From assembly GCA_965247065.1 (NCBI GenBank), contig CBDFGN010000005.1, forward strand, positions 310,001 through 374,000: DNA of 64,000 bases. The letters run 5' to 3'. Positions 1 to 7,586 of the stretch are shown in pieces. Each line of letters opens with the position of its first letter. Within the stretch, counting starts at the first letter, position 1. Both the position numbers and the translations under genes were made by a program. The notes beneath the pieces are model-generated. The model did not search any database, was not told the DNA's origin, and worked only from the letters and a program-made list of their open reading frames with translations. Source of the DNA: CBDFGN01 sp965247065. GTDB lineage: Bacteria; Bacteroidota; Bacteroidia; Cytophagales; Cyclobacteriaceae.

Positions 1-479
1 GCTGTGGTACTTTTTGTGGCAAAATCGGTCAAAATTCACCCGGAATCGTCGTAAGAAATCGCCGTTTTCGGTCTGGTTAGCGGGGTTACTTCCCGCCTGG
101 CAGGCTTCGAGTCTCAGCGGGATCGCTTTGGCCCCGAAGTGAATTTCAAATTCACGAAGGAAGCCATCCAAGGATGGTCTTTTATCACTGCGACAACCTC
201 GGGGCAAATCTCAAATGTAAATCCCCCAATCACGGCAAGCTTCAAGACATTAAGTAACATGGATTTCAAAATAGCTCTGATTTGTCCATGAAAGTTATAG
301 AATCCCAAGTTTGGGAATTGAAGCTTTCCAGGAGTGCTCTCCGGATGACCCTCACAGGAAGCACAATCTGGATTGACAACCATGACAACATGAAGCTCAG
401 AAAAAAGTGTCAAAACTGAGCTTACCTTTGTTAAACCGTTGGTATCAATGAGTGTCAAATCAGAAATAAACCAGCAATT
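1..479. other. Intergenic stretch with possible 3' end of an upstream gene
   Basis: No convincing complete gene. A plus-strand frame is open from base 2 to a TGA at 140-142 (about 46 codons, basic and Trp-rich) and could be the tail of a gene entering from the left, but I do not recognise it. The rest is noncoding apart from one copy of a dispersed repeat at 281-320. A 114-codon minus-strand open frame here has no family signature and I did not accept it. Confidence 0.3.
281..320 (+). repeat. Dispersed repeat type A, copy 1 (partial)
   Basis: The segment closely matches 10324-10364 (shared core TATAGAATCCCAA followed by TTTGG and AATTG), and its core recurs at 1331-1350. The core is itself a small imperfect palindrome around CCCAAGTTTGGG. 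No coding content. The copies lie in gene-poor stretches next to truncated or chimeric genes, which suggests a degenerate miniature mobile element or a recombination-prone repeat. Confidence 0.6.
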
Positions 480-1310
480 ATGAAAAAGAGACTACCCAGT
501 GTTTTGATGATCCTGCTACTACCTACATTATTTTGGTACTGCCACAGCGATGATGAAGCTTCCCAAACCGGGAATCTGGTTATCCAAATGACCGACGCCC
601 CCTTCCCCATCGATTTGCTTTCAAAAGCGGAAGTCACCATAGAGAAGATAGAAGTTAGATTGGCCGGCAGCGAAGAAAACCCCTTCCAGATATTATCGGA
701 AGAGGAAGCAACTTTCAATCTCTTGGACTTGGTCAATGGAGTCACGGTTGAAGTAATCAACCTTGAAATTCCGGTAGGCCAATACGATTTGATCCGTTTG
801 TATATAAAAGATGCATCGGTTGAATTGAATGATGGAGCGACCTTCGATATGACTGTTCCGAGTGGCGCCCAAACAGGACTTAAGATTTTTATTAATCCCT
901 CCATTGAGGTTGTAGGAGGCCTTACTGCCGAATTATTACTGGACTTTGATGTCAGTCGTTCTTTTATCCTCCAAGGGAATATGGACACCCCGGCCGGGAT
1001 CAAAGGCTTCAATTTCTCTCCGGTTATTAAAGCTGCCAACCTCTCCACCGCAGGTCGGTTAGTTGGAAATGTGACGGACACCCTGGCAAATCCCCTGGAA
1101 GGTGTAACCCTATCGGTATTTGCTGGTGATACTTTTAATACTTCGACCTTCACCGACATAGACGGTGATTATGCCATTTTAGGATTAACCGCGAGCAACT
1201 ACGATCTAGAGGCTGAACAGGAAGGATTCACCGCTCAAGCAATTGAGGATATTGAGATCGTGTCTGCCAACGCGACTACCCAAAATCTGAAAATGGTACC
1301 GGAAGAATAG
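480..1310 (+). CDS. DUF4382 lipoprotein with C-terminal carboxypeptidase-regulatory-like domain
   Basis: A predicted cell-surface or periplasmic lipoprotein of 276 residues. The N-terminus is basic then hydrophobic and ends at Cys21 (context FWYC), an imperfect lipobox. Residues about 31-185 match the DUF4382 pattern: an opening beta strand with MTDAPFPID, then KAEVTIEKIEV and a closing FSPVIKA segment. Residues about 190-275 form a carboxypeptidase-regulatory-like beta sandwich (GNVTDTLANPLEGVTLSV, then a TDIDGDYAILGL turn), usually a stalk or spacer in surface proteins. It stands alone, followed by repeat-bearing intergenic DNA and an IS982 element. The role is unknown; DUF4382 has no established biochemical function. 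The start is the only ATG that gives the signal sequence. Confidence 0.85.
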   Translation: MKKRLPSVLMILLLPTLFWYCHSDDEASQTGNLVIQMTDAPFPIDLLSKAEVTIEKIEVRLAGSEENPFQILSEEEATFNLLDLVNGVTVEVINLEIPVGQYDLIRLYIKDASVELNDGATFDMTVPSGAQTGLKIFINPSIEVVGGLTAELLLDFDVSRSFILQGNMDTPAGIKGFNFSPVIKAANLSTAGRLVGNVTDTLANPLEGVTLSVFAGDTFNTSTFTDIDGDYAILGLTASNYDLEAEQEGFTAQAIEDIEIVSANATTQNLKMVPEE

Positions 1311-1330
1311 CACCAAAAATATCATGAAGA

Positions 1331-1384
1331 CATAGAATCCCAATTTGGGCTCGCCATTTATGAACTGTCTCGGAATGTGCTGGG
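1331..1384 (+). repeat. Dispersed repeat type A, copy 2
   Basis: Contains CATAGAATCCCAATTTGGGC followed about 8 bp later by TTATGAACTGTCTCGGAATG. Both blocks occur in the same order and spacing at 10341-10390. The copy lies 86 bp upstream of the IS982 left end. Confidence 0.65.
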
Positions 1385-1469
1385 CACACTTTGGCTGGTT
1401 TAGGCAAGTGGGTAGCCTTTTGGGGGACCAGGCAATGTGTGTGCATTAGAGCTGGAACGTCATAAATTA

Positions 1470-2500
1470 ACGTGAGTTCGATATAAAATAGAGTAGTTTA
1501 TTGATAGAAAAAAGGCAGAAAATTAGTATATTAAGTCATTGACAATCAACAAAATAACTAATATTTCTGCCTATGTTAACTGCTACTAAAATTACTGAAA
1601 TTTTTTGTTCCATTGACGATTTTTGTCTGGATTTTGTCCCAAAATTGGAAAAAAGATTGCTGGGAAGTAAAAAGCGCAACAAACCTGGTAAGCTTTCTTT
1701 ATCCGAAGTAATGACTATACAGGTCTTGTTCCAGATCTCAGGATATCGAAATTTCAAGACCTTTTACAACACATACGTTTGTGGCCACTTGCGCTCCTTC
1801 TTTCCTGATGTGGTAAGCTATAACCGAATGGTAGAACTTTGTAGTGGAAGTCTTCTGCCAATGGCTATTTATCTGAAAACACAAGGGACTGGACAGTGTA
1901 CAGGTATAAGTTTTATAGACAGCACTCCGTTAAGGGTCTGTCATAACAGACGGATCCATAACCATAAAGTATTTGAAGGGTTAGCTAAAAGAGGCCATTG
2001 TTCCATCGGATGGTTCTACGGGTTTAAGCTCCATCTTATCACTGCTGATACGGGTGAAATCATCGATTTTATGCTCACACCGGGCAATGTGGATGACAGA
2101 AAGCCTCTTAAAATTGAACGGTTTATTAAGAAATTATTCGGAAAGCTCTTTGGTGATAAAGGCTACATCAGTAAGGAACTTTTTAAAAATCTGTTCTTCC
2201 GCGGAGTCCATCTGATAACCAAACTCAAACGCAATATGAAGTCCTCATCCTTAACCCCCATCATGGATGCTATAATGCTCCGTAAAAGGGCTATTTGTGA
2301 GACTATCATTGATCAACTTAAAAACATCTTCCAGATTGAACACTCCAGGCACAGGAGCCCAACTAATTTCCTTACCAACCTTTTCTCGGCTTTAATCGCT
2401 TACAACTTTTGCGAAAAAAAGCCCTCAATCAAATTGAACTACCAGGACACCGGTCAACTCTTTCTCGCTCTTTAATCATTCCTTATTGTCGAACTCACGT
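1470..2500 (+). mobile_element. IS982-family insertion sequence, complete
   Basis: A 1,031-bp element bounded by inverted repeats. The left end starts ACGTGAGTTCGA at 1470, the right end is its reverse complement ending at 2500, and the match continues imperfectly for about 5 bp. It is flanked by a perfect 7-bp target duplication TAAATTA at 1463-1469 and 2501-2507. One uninterrupted transposase gene lies inside. Element size, single DDE gene and duplication length all suit IS982. Intact ends, an intact gene and an undecayed duplication imply a recent insertion, unlike the degraded genes around it. Confidence 0.92.
1573..2475 (+). CDS. IS982-family DDE transposase
   Basis: A 300-residue transposase that cuts and joins the ends of the surrounding element. 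The catalytic triad is visible: Asp116 in FIDSTPL, Asp195 in LFGDKGYIS and Glu243 in ICETIIDQLKN. The N-terminal region (LSLSEVMTIQVLFQ, then YRNFKTFY) and the phrase GFKLHLITADTGEIIDF are typical of IS982 transposases. Length matches the family and there is no frameshift. The ATG lies about 100 bp inside the left inverted repeat and the stop 25 bp before the right end, so the gene fills the element. Confidence 0.95.
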   Translation: MLTATKITEIFCSIDDFCLDFVPKLEKRLLGSKKRNKPGKLSLSEVMTIQVLFQISGYRNFKTFYNTYVCGHLRSFFPDVVSYNRMVELCSGSLLPMAIYLKTQGTGQCTGISFIDSTPLRVCHNRRIHNHKVFEGLAKRGHCSIGWFYGFKLHLITADTGEIIDFMLTPGNVDDRKPLKIERFIKKLFGKLFGDKGYISKELFKNLFFRGVHLITKLKRNMKSSSLTPIMDAIMLRKRAICETIIDQLKNIFQIEHSRHRSPTNFLTNLFSALIAYNFCEKKPSIKLNYQDTGQLFLAL

Positions 2501-2575
2501 TAAATTACTTGTGATTGTTTGCCCTATGGTATTCAGCTCATCGCCAGCTTGGCTAAAGTTAACTAAGTGAGGGTA

Positions 2576-3670
2576 CTATACCGTATACAACGAAAGACTT
2601 TGTTCCTTGCCTCGTAATACAATATCTCCCATCAATTTGGGTGTAAAGGTATCGGGTCTCAGGTTGAGCTTGTCCAAAAGAAATTTGGATAACAAAACAT
2701 TCACCCCCAACTCGTTGCATTTGGATTGAATGCGGGATGTTGTATTTAAGACATCCCCAGAAAAAGCAATCTCCCGCTTAACCACGCCGATCTCTCCAGC
2801 CATCACATAACCATAGTGTAAGCCCGCTTTAAATTCGGGCACCACACCGTACTTTTCATTATAGTAGCCCGATTTCTTATTCAACGAACTTTGAATATTA
2901 AAAAAACATTGGATACAATTGGCATTTTCTATGCCCTTGTATGTTTTCCAGGAGATCACAATTTCATCCCCTACATATTGGTAAATCTCGCCTTTGGAAT
3001 ATAAGATACTTGGCGTTGCGTGTTGGAATACCTCCTTTAAGAAATTGAAATAGAGGCCTTCACCTAATTGTTCAGCTATACTAGTGGAAGAACGAAGGTC
3101 TAGGAACATAAAGATCCGTTCTTCTTTTTTAGGATGGAAATACCTCCCCAATAAAAAGGAAGCAAAAACTCCGGGGCCGTATTTGTCATTCACCTGTAAG
3201 ATCACCAGTGTGCCGATTAAAATGATTAACCAAAACAGGAAATTTTCCAGGTTCTCAATGTCTAACATATGGGTTAGGACAAATTGCCAGAGTTTGGGAT
3301 CAGAGATCGATTGATTTTCTAGACCACTTTGAAAAAAGAGGCCACTGATCAGTGCCACAATGAAATAAAGTAGAATGTAACTCCAAAAAATACTGTTTAG
3401 GGCCCAAACGTAGCTTTTAGTCCTTAACCATTTTTCCCACACTAATACCACCACACTGCCGCCTATCATTCCCACTACCACACCGGCAATAAGCGTACTC
3501 TTTAGATAAAGCATTATATCCAATCCAGCAAACTCACATTCGAATTTCGTATCAATGATAGTACTGTAACCACTAAAAAACTTAAACAGAGCAACCAAAG
3601 TCCAGCCTACCGTGATCCAGAAAATCTTAATCAATGGACTGGAAATTTTATTTGATGAGATCAAATCCAT
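2576..3670 (-). CDS. Membrane-bound class III adenylate/guanylate cyclase
   Basis: A 364-residue protein with about four hydrophobic segments (residues roughly 14-34, 55-78, 92-114 and 143-162) followed by a cytoplasmic class III nucleotidyl cyclase domain from about 183 to the end. Metal-binding aspartates are present in FMFLDLRSST (Asp191) and QYVGDEIVISW (Asp235); later motifs include AGLHYGYVMAGEIG and FSGDVLNTTSRIQ, which contribute transition-state Asn and Arg residues in this family. It probably makes cAMP, but I cannot assign nucleotide specificity safely. The membrane part may sense a signal. A truncated relative with the same architecture lies at 42479-43060. Confidence 0.9.
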   Translation of the reverse strand: MDLISSNKISSPLIKIFWITVGWTLVALFKFFSGYSTIIDTKFECEFAGLDIMLYLKSTLIAGVVVGMIGGSVVVLVWEKWLRTKSYVWALNSIFWSYILLYFIVALISGLFFQSGLENQSISDPKLWQFVLTHMLDIENLENFLFWLIILIGTLVILQVNDKYGPGVFASFLLGRYFHPKKEERIFMFLDLRSSTSIAEQLGEGLYFNFLKEVFQHATPSILYSKGEIYQYVGDEIVISWKTYKGIENANCIQCFFNIQSSLNKKSGYYNEKYGVVPEFKAGLHYGYVMAGEIGVVKREIAFSGDVLNTTSRIQSKCNELGVNVLLSKFLLDKLNLRPDTFTPKLMGDIVLRGKEQSLSLYTV

Positions 3671-3801
3671 ACGAATTTGTTTATTATTTACATCTTACAA
3701 AATAGGGATTAGTAGCGTGATATGATTGATGTGTTTTAAGTTAGAGTTGCTATTGTGATGATAGTTCGTCAGTCGGCATTTTTATTAATCAACGAGAGTT
3801 G

Positions 3802-3871
3802 GAAAAAACAAGTGTGTGCCAAGCTCAAACGCAGGCTTGTGTTGCTGGGGGTTGGCACTCTCTTGTTTTTC
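3802..3871. repeat. Long imperfect hairpin
   Basis: Left arm 3802-3822 (GAAAAAACAAGTGTGTGCCA plus A) pairs with right arm 3852-3871 (TTGGCACTCTCTTGTTTTTC) with one bulge and one or two mismatches. Inside the loop CAAGC and GCTTG can pair again. The plus-strand right arm ends in a T-rich run, so it could terminate a small plus-strand RNA; it could also be a miniature element. No function can be assigned. Confidence 0.55.
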
Positions 3872-3943
3872 AGATAACCATCCATTTCAGCATGAGGCAC
3901 AACTCCTTATAACGGAAGTTGATTGCAATTCCGGTTCCATTAG

Positions 3944-3981
3944 AATTTGCACAAAAACCTATCCTGTTTTGTGGGCAAATT
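3944..3981. repeat. Second hairpin in the same noncoding region
   Basis: AATTTGC-ACAAAA (3944-3956) pairs with TTTTGTGGGCAAATT (3967-3981) apart from a two-base bulge, with a loop of about 10 bases. It lies 72 bp from the first hairpin, with no gene between them. Confidence 0.5.
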
Positions 3982-4149
3982 AAATGGTTAGCTAATCCGT
4001 CCAAAATGCTAATCCAATTGAATATTTGGGAGGTTTTTTTCTTTAACTAGAACTCAATCTCAAGTACTACCGCATAAACATTGGCTGAATTTGGCGAATC
4101 ATTCCATGATCCCGGGTTCCCGTGGTTGGAGCTGCCGTGTTTTGAGGGC

Positions 4150-4176
4150 AAAAAAAAAGCCGACTTGGAAGTCGGC
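4150..4176 (-). terminator. Rho-independent terminator of the SYLF gene
   Basis: On the minus strand: perfect 7-bp stem GCCGACT/AGTCGGC with loop TCCA, followed by a run of nine T. It starts 20 bp past the stop codon at 4196. Confidence 0.9.
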
Positions 4177-4195
4177 TCAATAAGATTCCTGATAA

Positions 4196-4741
4196 TCATG
4201 TTCGATCTTCCGGGAGGAATTTGAATTTTTGCCCCCCTATTGAAGCTTCATACATCAGGCCACCTTTGGTCATAGTGTATACAGCAACTCCATTTTCATA
4301 TGCAGCATCAGCCGAGGCTCCTGCTGTTAGGGCTACAGCCGAAGCTTGCGCGGCAAGTTCAAAATTGTTTTCCTTGAATGATCTTAGGGCCGCTTCTGTT
4401 TCAAAGAAGATCACTTCTCGGTAAGCCTGACCTCCCCATTGTAAACCCCAGGAAATTTGGGTCAATCTTGCGTATCCGATGGGCTTACCTTGTTCAAAGA
4501 CAACGCCCTTGCCATGGGCTCCCCCAAATCCCATAGCTCCTTTTCCAACTGACGGAAATACTACGTAACCATAAGACTCATCAAAGAATCTTTGCATATC
4601 GGGTTTCAATTCTTTGAGGTCATCAATAGCTTTTTGTGCCTTTTGATGATCCCACCCACCGCTTTGGGCCTGAGTAGAATTGATAATTAGAATGGACAAC
4701 AGTGCGATCGAGAAGATTTTCATTTTTGCTAGAGTTTTCAT
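4196..4741 (-). CDS. YSC84/SYLF-domain exported protein
   Basis: A 181-residue protein when started at ATG 4739-4741 (MKTLAKMKIF). A frame extension 15 codons upstream adds a basic non-signal stretch and is less likely. Residues 1-26 form a signal peptide ending in TQAQ. The rest is the SYLF (YSC84-like) domain: ESYGYVVFPSVGKGAMGFGG, then WGLQWGGQAYREVIFFE and GGLMYEASIGGQKF. SYLF domains bind lipids in eukaryotes; bacterial versions are exported and of unknown role. A strong terminator follows. The gene stands alone between a noncoding hairpin region and the IS110 element. Confidence 0.87.
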   Translation of the reverse strand: MKTLAKMKIFSIALLSILIINSTQAQSGGWDHQKAQKAIDDLKELKPDMQRFFDESYGYVVFPSVGKGAMGFGGAHGKGVVFEQGKPIGYARLTQISWGLQWGGQAYREVIFFETEAALRSFKENNFELAAQASAVALTAGASADAAYENGVAVYTMTKGGLMYEASIGGQKFKFLPEDRT

Positions 4742-4984
4742 TTGTTTTCTTTTTAAGCGTTTCAGATTTACTAGTAGAAACGGCACTTGAGGGTTCCCGA
4801 AGGCCGGAAATGAAAGTCTGGACCTTTTTCTGAAATCTTTTCCCGTAATGGGACGGCAAATTCTTGGGCAATATCAACGGTTGACGACAGGTTGGTCTAC
4901 GCGATGAGCCCAAAAGAAACGGCAAAGTTCCTTTAGATTAGGCCTCTAGGATTATTCCAAGAATCAAGGTTTATTTTTATGAGG

Positions 4985-5082
4985 TGACCAAGGCGGTCAT
5001 GAGTTAACACTGGCAGAGGCGAATTATGCAAAGGCCTAGGTTTGCGACCTATCTCGCGATTCAATCCTCTGCCAGCTTTTTT
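4985..5082 (+). ncRNA. Candidate IS110 bridge RNA / structured leader
   Basis: Hairpin 1: TGACC (4985-4989) with GGTCA (4995-4999), loop AAGGC. A second, compound structure has a perfect 10-bp outer stem CTGGCAGAGG (5010-5019)/CCTCTGCCAG (5066-5075), an asymmetric internal loop, then GAAT (5021-5024)/ATTC (5059-5062). It encloses GCAAA/TTTGC around GGCCTAGG, or alternatively GCGA/TCGC around CCTATC. A T-run follows the outer stem. In IS110-subgroup elements the region upstream of the recombinase encodes a bridge RNA: a 5' stem-loop followed by stem-loops with internal guide loops. The position and shape fit; the guide assignments are not proven. A plain terminator or attenuator is the alternative. 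Confidence 0.45.
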
Positions 5083-5181
5083 GAACAAGCATCAAATAGA
5101 AATTTGGGACTAGACCCATTAGTAAGGTTTTGATCGTGTTCAAAAATGTTAACCCACTTGATAAGTCTTAATGGTAAAGTT

Positions 5182-6189
5182 ATGAATTTCAATTATTTCG
5201 TGGGCATTGATGTTTCAAAGTCAACCCTTGATTTTACGGTAGTACAAAATAGTCACAGGTTGTTTCACCTAAGAACTGCTAATAGTCTGAAAGGGATTAA
5301 GAGTTTTATCAAGAGACTTATGCAGCTGCCTGGCTACCAGCCTGACCAGGTTTTGTTTTGCCTGGAATTCACTGGGATCTATAACAATCATCTGCTCAAT
5401 TACTTTGAAAAACAGCAGCTCAATGTGTGGCTGGAATCGGCCCGGCAGATCAAACAATCCCTGGGTGTTTTGAGAGGAAAGAACGATCAGGTGGATTCCT
5501 ATCGAATCGCTCAATATGCCTGTCGAAACCAGGACAAAGCCCAGTTATGGAAGCCTTCTCGAAAGAAAATCCGCAATTTAAAGTTCATGCTATCACTCAG
5601 AGAACGACTGCTCAAGACTAAACTGCAGTTGGCAACTCCTTTAAAGGAGGCCTGTGGTTTTGTGGATGATGATGTGATGCAACTTCAGAAAACTACCCTC
5701 AAACCGGTACTAGCTAACATGGAGAAAAAGCTCAAGGCTTTGGATCTGAAAATTTATGATTTCATTCGATCCGATCAATCTTTAAATGAGCTCTTTGAGC
5801 AAGTGACTTCAGTGGATAACATTGGATCTACTATTGCAGCCCATTTCATTGCAACTACCAATGAGTTCAAAGACTTTACTGAGGCCAAGAAGTTTGCCTG
5901 TTACTCAGGGGTAGTGCCCTTCGAGTACCGATCCGGCACCAGCTACCGGGGCCGGAGTCGAGTTTCGCATCTGGCCAATAAGAAGATGAAAAAGCTCCTG
6001 CATCTGGCAGCCATGTCAGCGGTTACTCATCCGGGGGAATTAAGGGATTATTATGAACGGAAAGTGGAATCAGGGAAAAACAAAATGTCGGTGTTGAATG
6101 CGATCCGGAACAAACTTATTCATAGAGTTTTTGCTGTAGTCCGAGAAACCAGAAAATATGAAAAAACATATACCCTGACTCTTGCTTGA
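5182..6189 (+). CDS. IS110-family DEDD serine recombinase (transposase)
   Basis: 335 residues from the ATG at 5182 (MNFNYFVGIDVSKS), the usual family start; an ATG 36 bases upstream is in frame but adds an atypical leader. The RuvC-like domain has Asp10 (GIDVSK), Glu62 (LEFTGIY), Asp102 and Asp105 (KNDQVD), spacing nearly identical to IS621. The C-terminal Tnp domain has Ser242 in CYSGVVP, the expected nucleophile, then RGRSRVSHLANKKMKKLLHL. The reaction is RNA-guided recombination of donor and target DNA. The gene is full length and undamaged, so the element may still be active. Confidence 0.93.
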   Translation: MNFNYFVGIDVSKSTLDFTVVQNSHRLFHLRTANSLKGIKSFIKRLMQLPGYQPDQVLFCLEFTGIYNNHLLNYFEKQQLNVWLESARQIKQSLGVLRGKNDQVDSYRIAQYACRNQDKAQLWKPSRKKIRNLKFMLSLRERLLKTKLQLATPLKEACGFVDDDVMQLQKTTLKPVLANMEKKLKALDLKIYDFIRSDQSLNELFEQVTSVDNIGSTIAAHFIATTNEFKDFTEAKKFACYSGVVPFEYRSGTSYRGRSRVSHLANKKMKKLLHLAAMSAVTHPGELRDYYERKVESGKNKMSVLNAIRNKLIHRVFAVVRETRKYEKTYTLTLA

Positions 6190-6385
6190 TCCATAGAAAT
6201 CGCTATAAGTGGTAATGCCATTGCGGATTTTGCGCAAGAGCCTCTGCGTCCATTGCGGGAAAAAAATTGCAAGAATTGAAATTTGAGGATGGGAATCTCA
6301 AGGGGTTAAACCAAAAACATAGAATTCAACTTCAGACCCTAACAGACCAGCTTCTATCTGTCCAGCATATCCCTGGGGGAATGGG

Positions 6386-7102
6386 TTAGGAAGCAAGCTC
6401 CCTATTATACTCAGAAGGAGTTTGGCCCGTGAATTTTTTGAACACTTCGTAGAACGAGGATTTAGAACTAAACCCACTTTCCAACCCGTGGGCCAACAAA
6501 GTATAATTGGAGGCAGTTTTGATCTTCAATCTTCTTTTGAACTCCTCAATTCGATACTTGTTGACAAAATCATAAAAATTCTGGTTGAGCTTTTCATTAA
6601 TAACCTGGGAGATGTAATTGGGGTTAAGTTCCAATTGATCAGCCAGCTGAGGTAGAGTGAACTTGCTTTCTAGAAATGGCTTTTCAACTTTCACATGGCT
6701 GATCAGCTTTTCGTAATACTCCTGAGCCTGGTCCTCTCTTAAAGACGATTTTTCGTACTTGACCCTGGATCTAGTCTCGGATTTCTCTTCTGTTTCTATG
6801 ACCACATTATCGCCCACTTCACCAGCTTCATATACTGAGAAGTGCTGATCAATGACGTTCTCAGCGTCAAAAGCATTTTCATATGTCATTACAGCCTTGC
6901 CACCTGGGATATTCTTTTTCGCGATGCGTGAGGTGATCCACGGATTTTTTTTCAATACATTAGCCAATCGTTTACGCAAAAAAGCTATTGAAGCTTTACC
7001 TTCATAGAAGGTGACAGTGGCGACAGGAGGAAGATGAAAATTTGCCACTTCCCATTCGGTCAATTTCAAAATCACTTTTTCTTCCATGATATATGTTTTC
7101 AT
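6386..7102 (-). CDS. Chimeric AraC-type regulator with an acyltransferase-like N-terminus
   Basis: 238 residues in two unlike parts. Residues about 125-238 are a Bacteroidota AraC/XylS DNA-binding region: FTLPQLADQLELNPNYISQV (first helix-turn-helix), NFYDFVNKYRIEEFKRRL and ESGFSSKSSFYEVFKKFTGQ with TPSEYN. The N-terminal 85 or so residues (ANFHLPPVATVTFYEG, then LRKRLANVLKKNPWITSRI) resemble the start of condensation/wax-ester-synthase-like acyltransferases, not the membrane or sensor domain normally preceding this HTH type. The junction is in frame near residue 95-115. I infer a fusion of two gene fragments, perhaps via the repeats just upstream. It could still bind DNA; its signal input is unclear. 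The short leader MKTYIMEEK gives two possible ATGs. Confidence 0.7.
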   Translation of the reverse strand: MKTYIMEEKVILKLTEWEVANFHLPPVATVTFYEGKASIAFLRKRLANVLKKNPWITSRIAKKNIPGGKAVMTYENAFDAENVIDQHFSVYEAGEVGDNVVIETEEKSETRSRVKYEKSSLREDQAQEYYEKLISHVKVEKPFLESKFTLPQLADQLELNPNYISQVINEKLNQNFYDFVNKYRIEEFKRRLKIKTASNYTLLAHGLESGFSSKSSFYEVFKKFTGQTPSEYNRELAS

Positions 7103-7586
7103 ATGTTCACTTCAACAATATAATTTATCATTCCTGCTTTAATGCCTTTTCAATAAGCTTTGCATGGGCAAGCAGTTAAATAGAACCCCAAGAAGCCCGA
7201 GCTTGGTTGAGGATGTCAAATTCACTCAAAAGTGCTCAAAATTGTTGTACCAGAATTGTACCCAAGAAAAAATTATTGTTGTAAGTAATTGATTTTCAGC
7301 AGCTAGGAAGAGTAGGATCAGATTTCAGCGGGATCACGGAAGCCCTGAAGCGAGCTTTGTTCTACTTCAGGGTAAATCTCATACCCGAATCTCCAAACCC
7401 CAACAGATTCCCAACTTCAAATCGCAAATCGGGTTTGACTGAGACTGCCCTCTGAGGCGAGAAGCCTGCCCTGATGAGCGAATCTTCGTCGGGGTTTACC
7501 CAGAGTGCAGCCAAGGGAGCATCAGCAGGATTGCGATTACTTCCAGGGATTAGGATTGATCAATAGTTTGAGTCATTTTGACCTCG
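7103..7586. other. Intergenic, repeat-bearing
   Basis: No gene recognised. The stretch holds a type B dispersed repeat (7219-7340) and next to it a hairpin with an 8-bp stem CCCTGAAG (7343-7350)/CTTCAGGG (7375-7382). The sequence downstream of the hairpin contains a weak inverted echo (GGGTAAA near 7381 and TTTACCC near 7495). This is probably decayed mobile DNA. Confidence 0.5.
7219..7340 (+). repeat. Dispersed repeat type B, copy 1
   Basis: A 30-bp block beginning ATTCACTCAAAAGTGC at 7220 is identical to 10401-10430, followed by a shared AATTGTACCCAAGAA, then AAGTAATTGATT, then a diverged GATCTCAG/GATTTCAG and GATCACG. The total aligned length is about 120 bp at declining identity. The type A block does not precede it here, unlike at 10.3 kb. 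Confidence 0.75.

Larger units (their letters stand above)
3671..4149. other. Gene-free region with two long hairpins
   Basis: About 480 bp with no open frame of note. It lies between the divergently placed 5' end of the cyclase gene and the 3' end of the SYLF gene. Two strong inverted repeats are present, at 3802-3871 and 3944-3981, neither positioned as a terminator for an adjacent gene. Confidence 0.6.
4985..6260 (+). mobile_element. IS110-family element (ends approximate)
   Basis: Defined by an intact DEDD recombinase at 5182-6189 and a structured noncoding leader at 4985-5082. IS110 elements lack terminal inverted repeats and make little or no target duplication, so I cannot fix the ends; the limits given are the structured leader on the left and a block with the repeated phrase CCATTGCGG (about 6219 and 6250) on the right. 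The layout, with structured DNA upstream rather than downstream of the gene, fits the IS110 subgroup rather than IS1111. Confidence 0.6.

Noticed and set aside
114..458. 114-codon minus-strand open frame at the window start
   Set aside because: No family features, no plausible signal or motif, and it overlaps a noncoding dispersed repeat.
3852..3871. TTGGCAC...TTGTT resembling a sigma-54 promoter
   Set aside because: Spacing is one base short and no plus-strand gene follows; it is the right arm of a hairpin.
3799..3985. Integron attC site
   Set aside because: No GTTRRRY/RYYYAAC core pair or integrase nearby.
6386..7102. Intact standard AraC regulator
   Set aside because: The N-terminal region does not match the sensor or membrane domains expected, so it is reported as chimeric instead.
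7469..7500. CTGATGAG followed by a small stem, resembling a hammerhead ribozyme core
   Set aside because: The required GAAA after stem II and a third helix are missing; probably chance.
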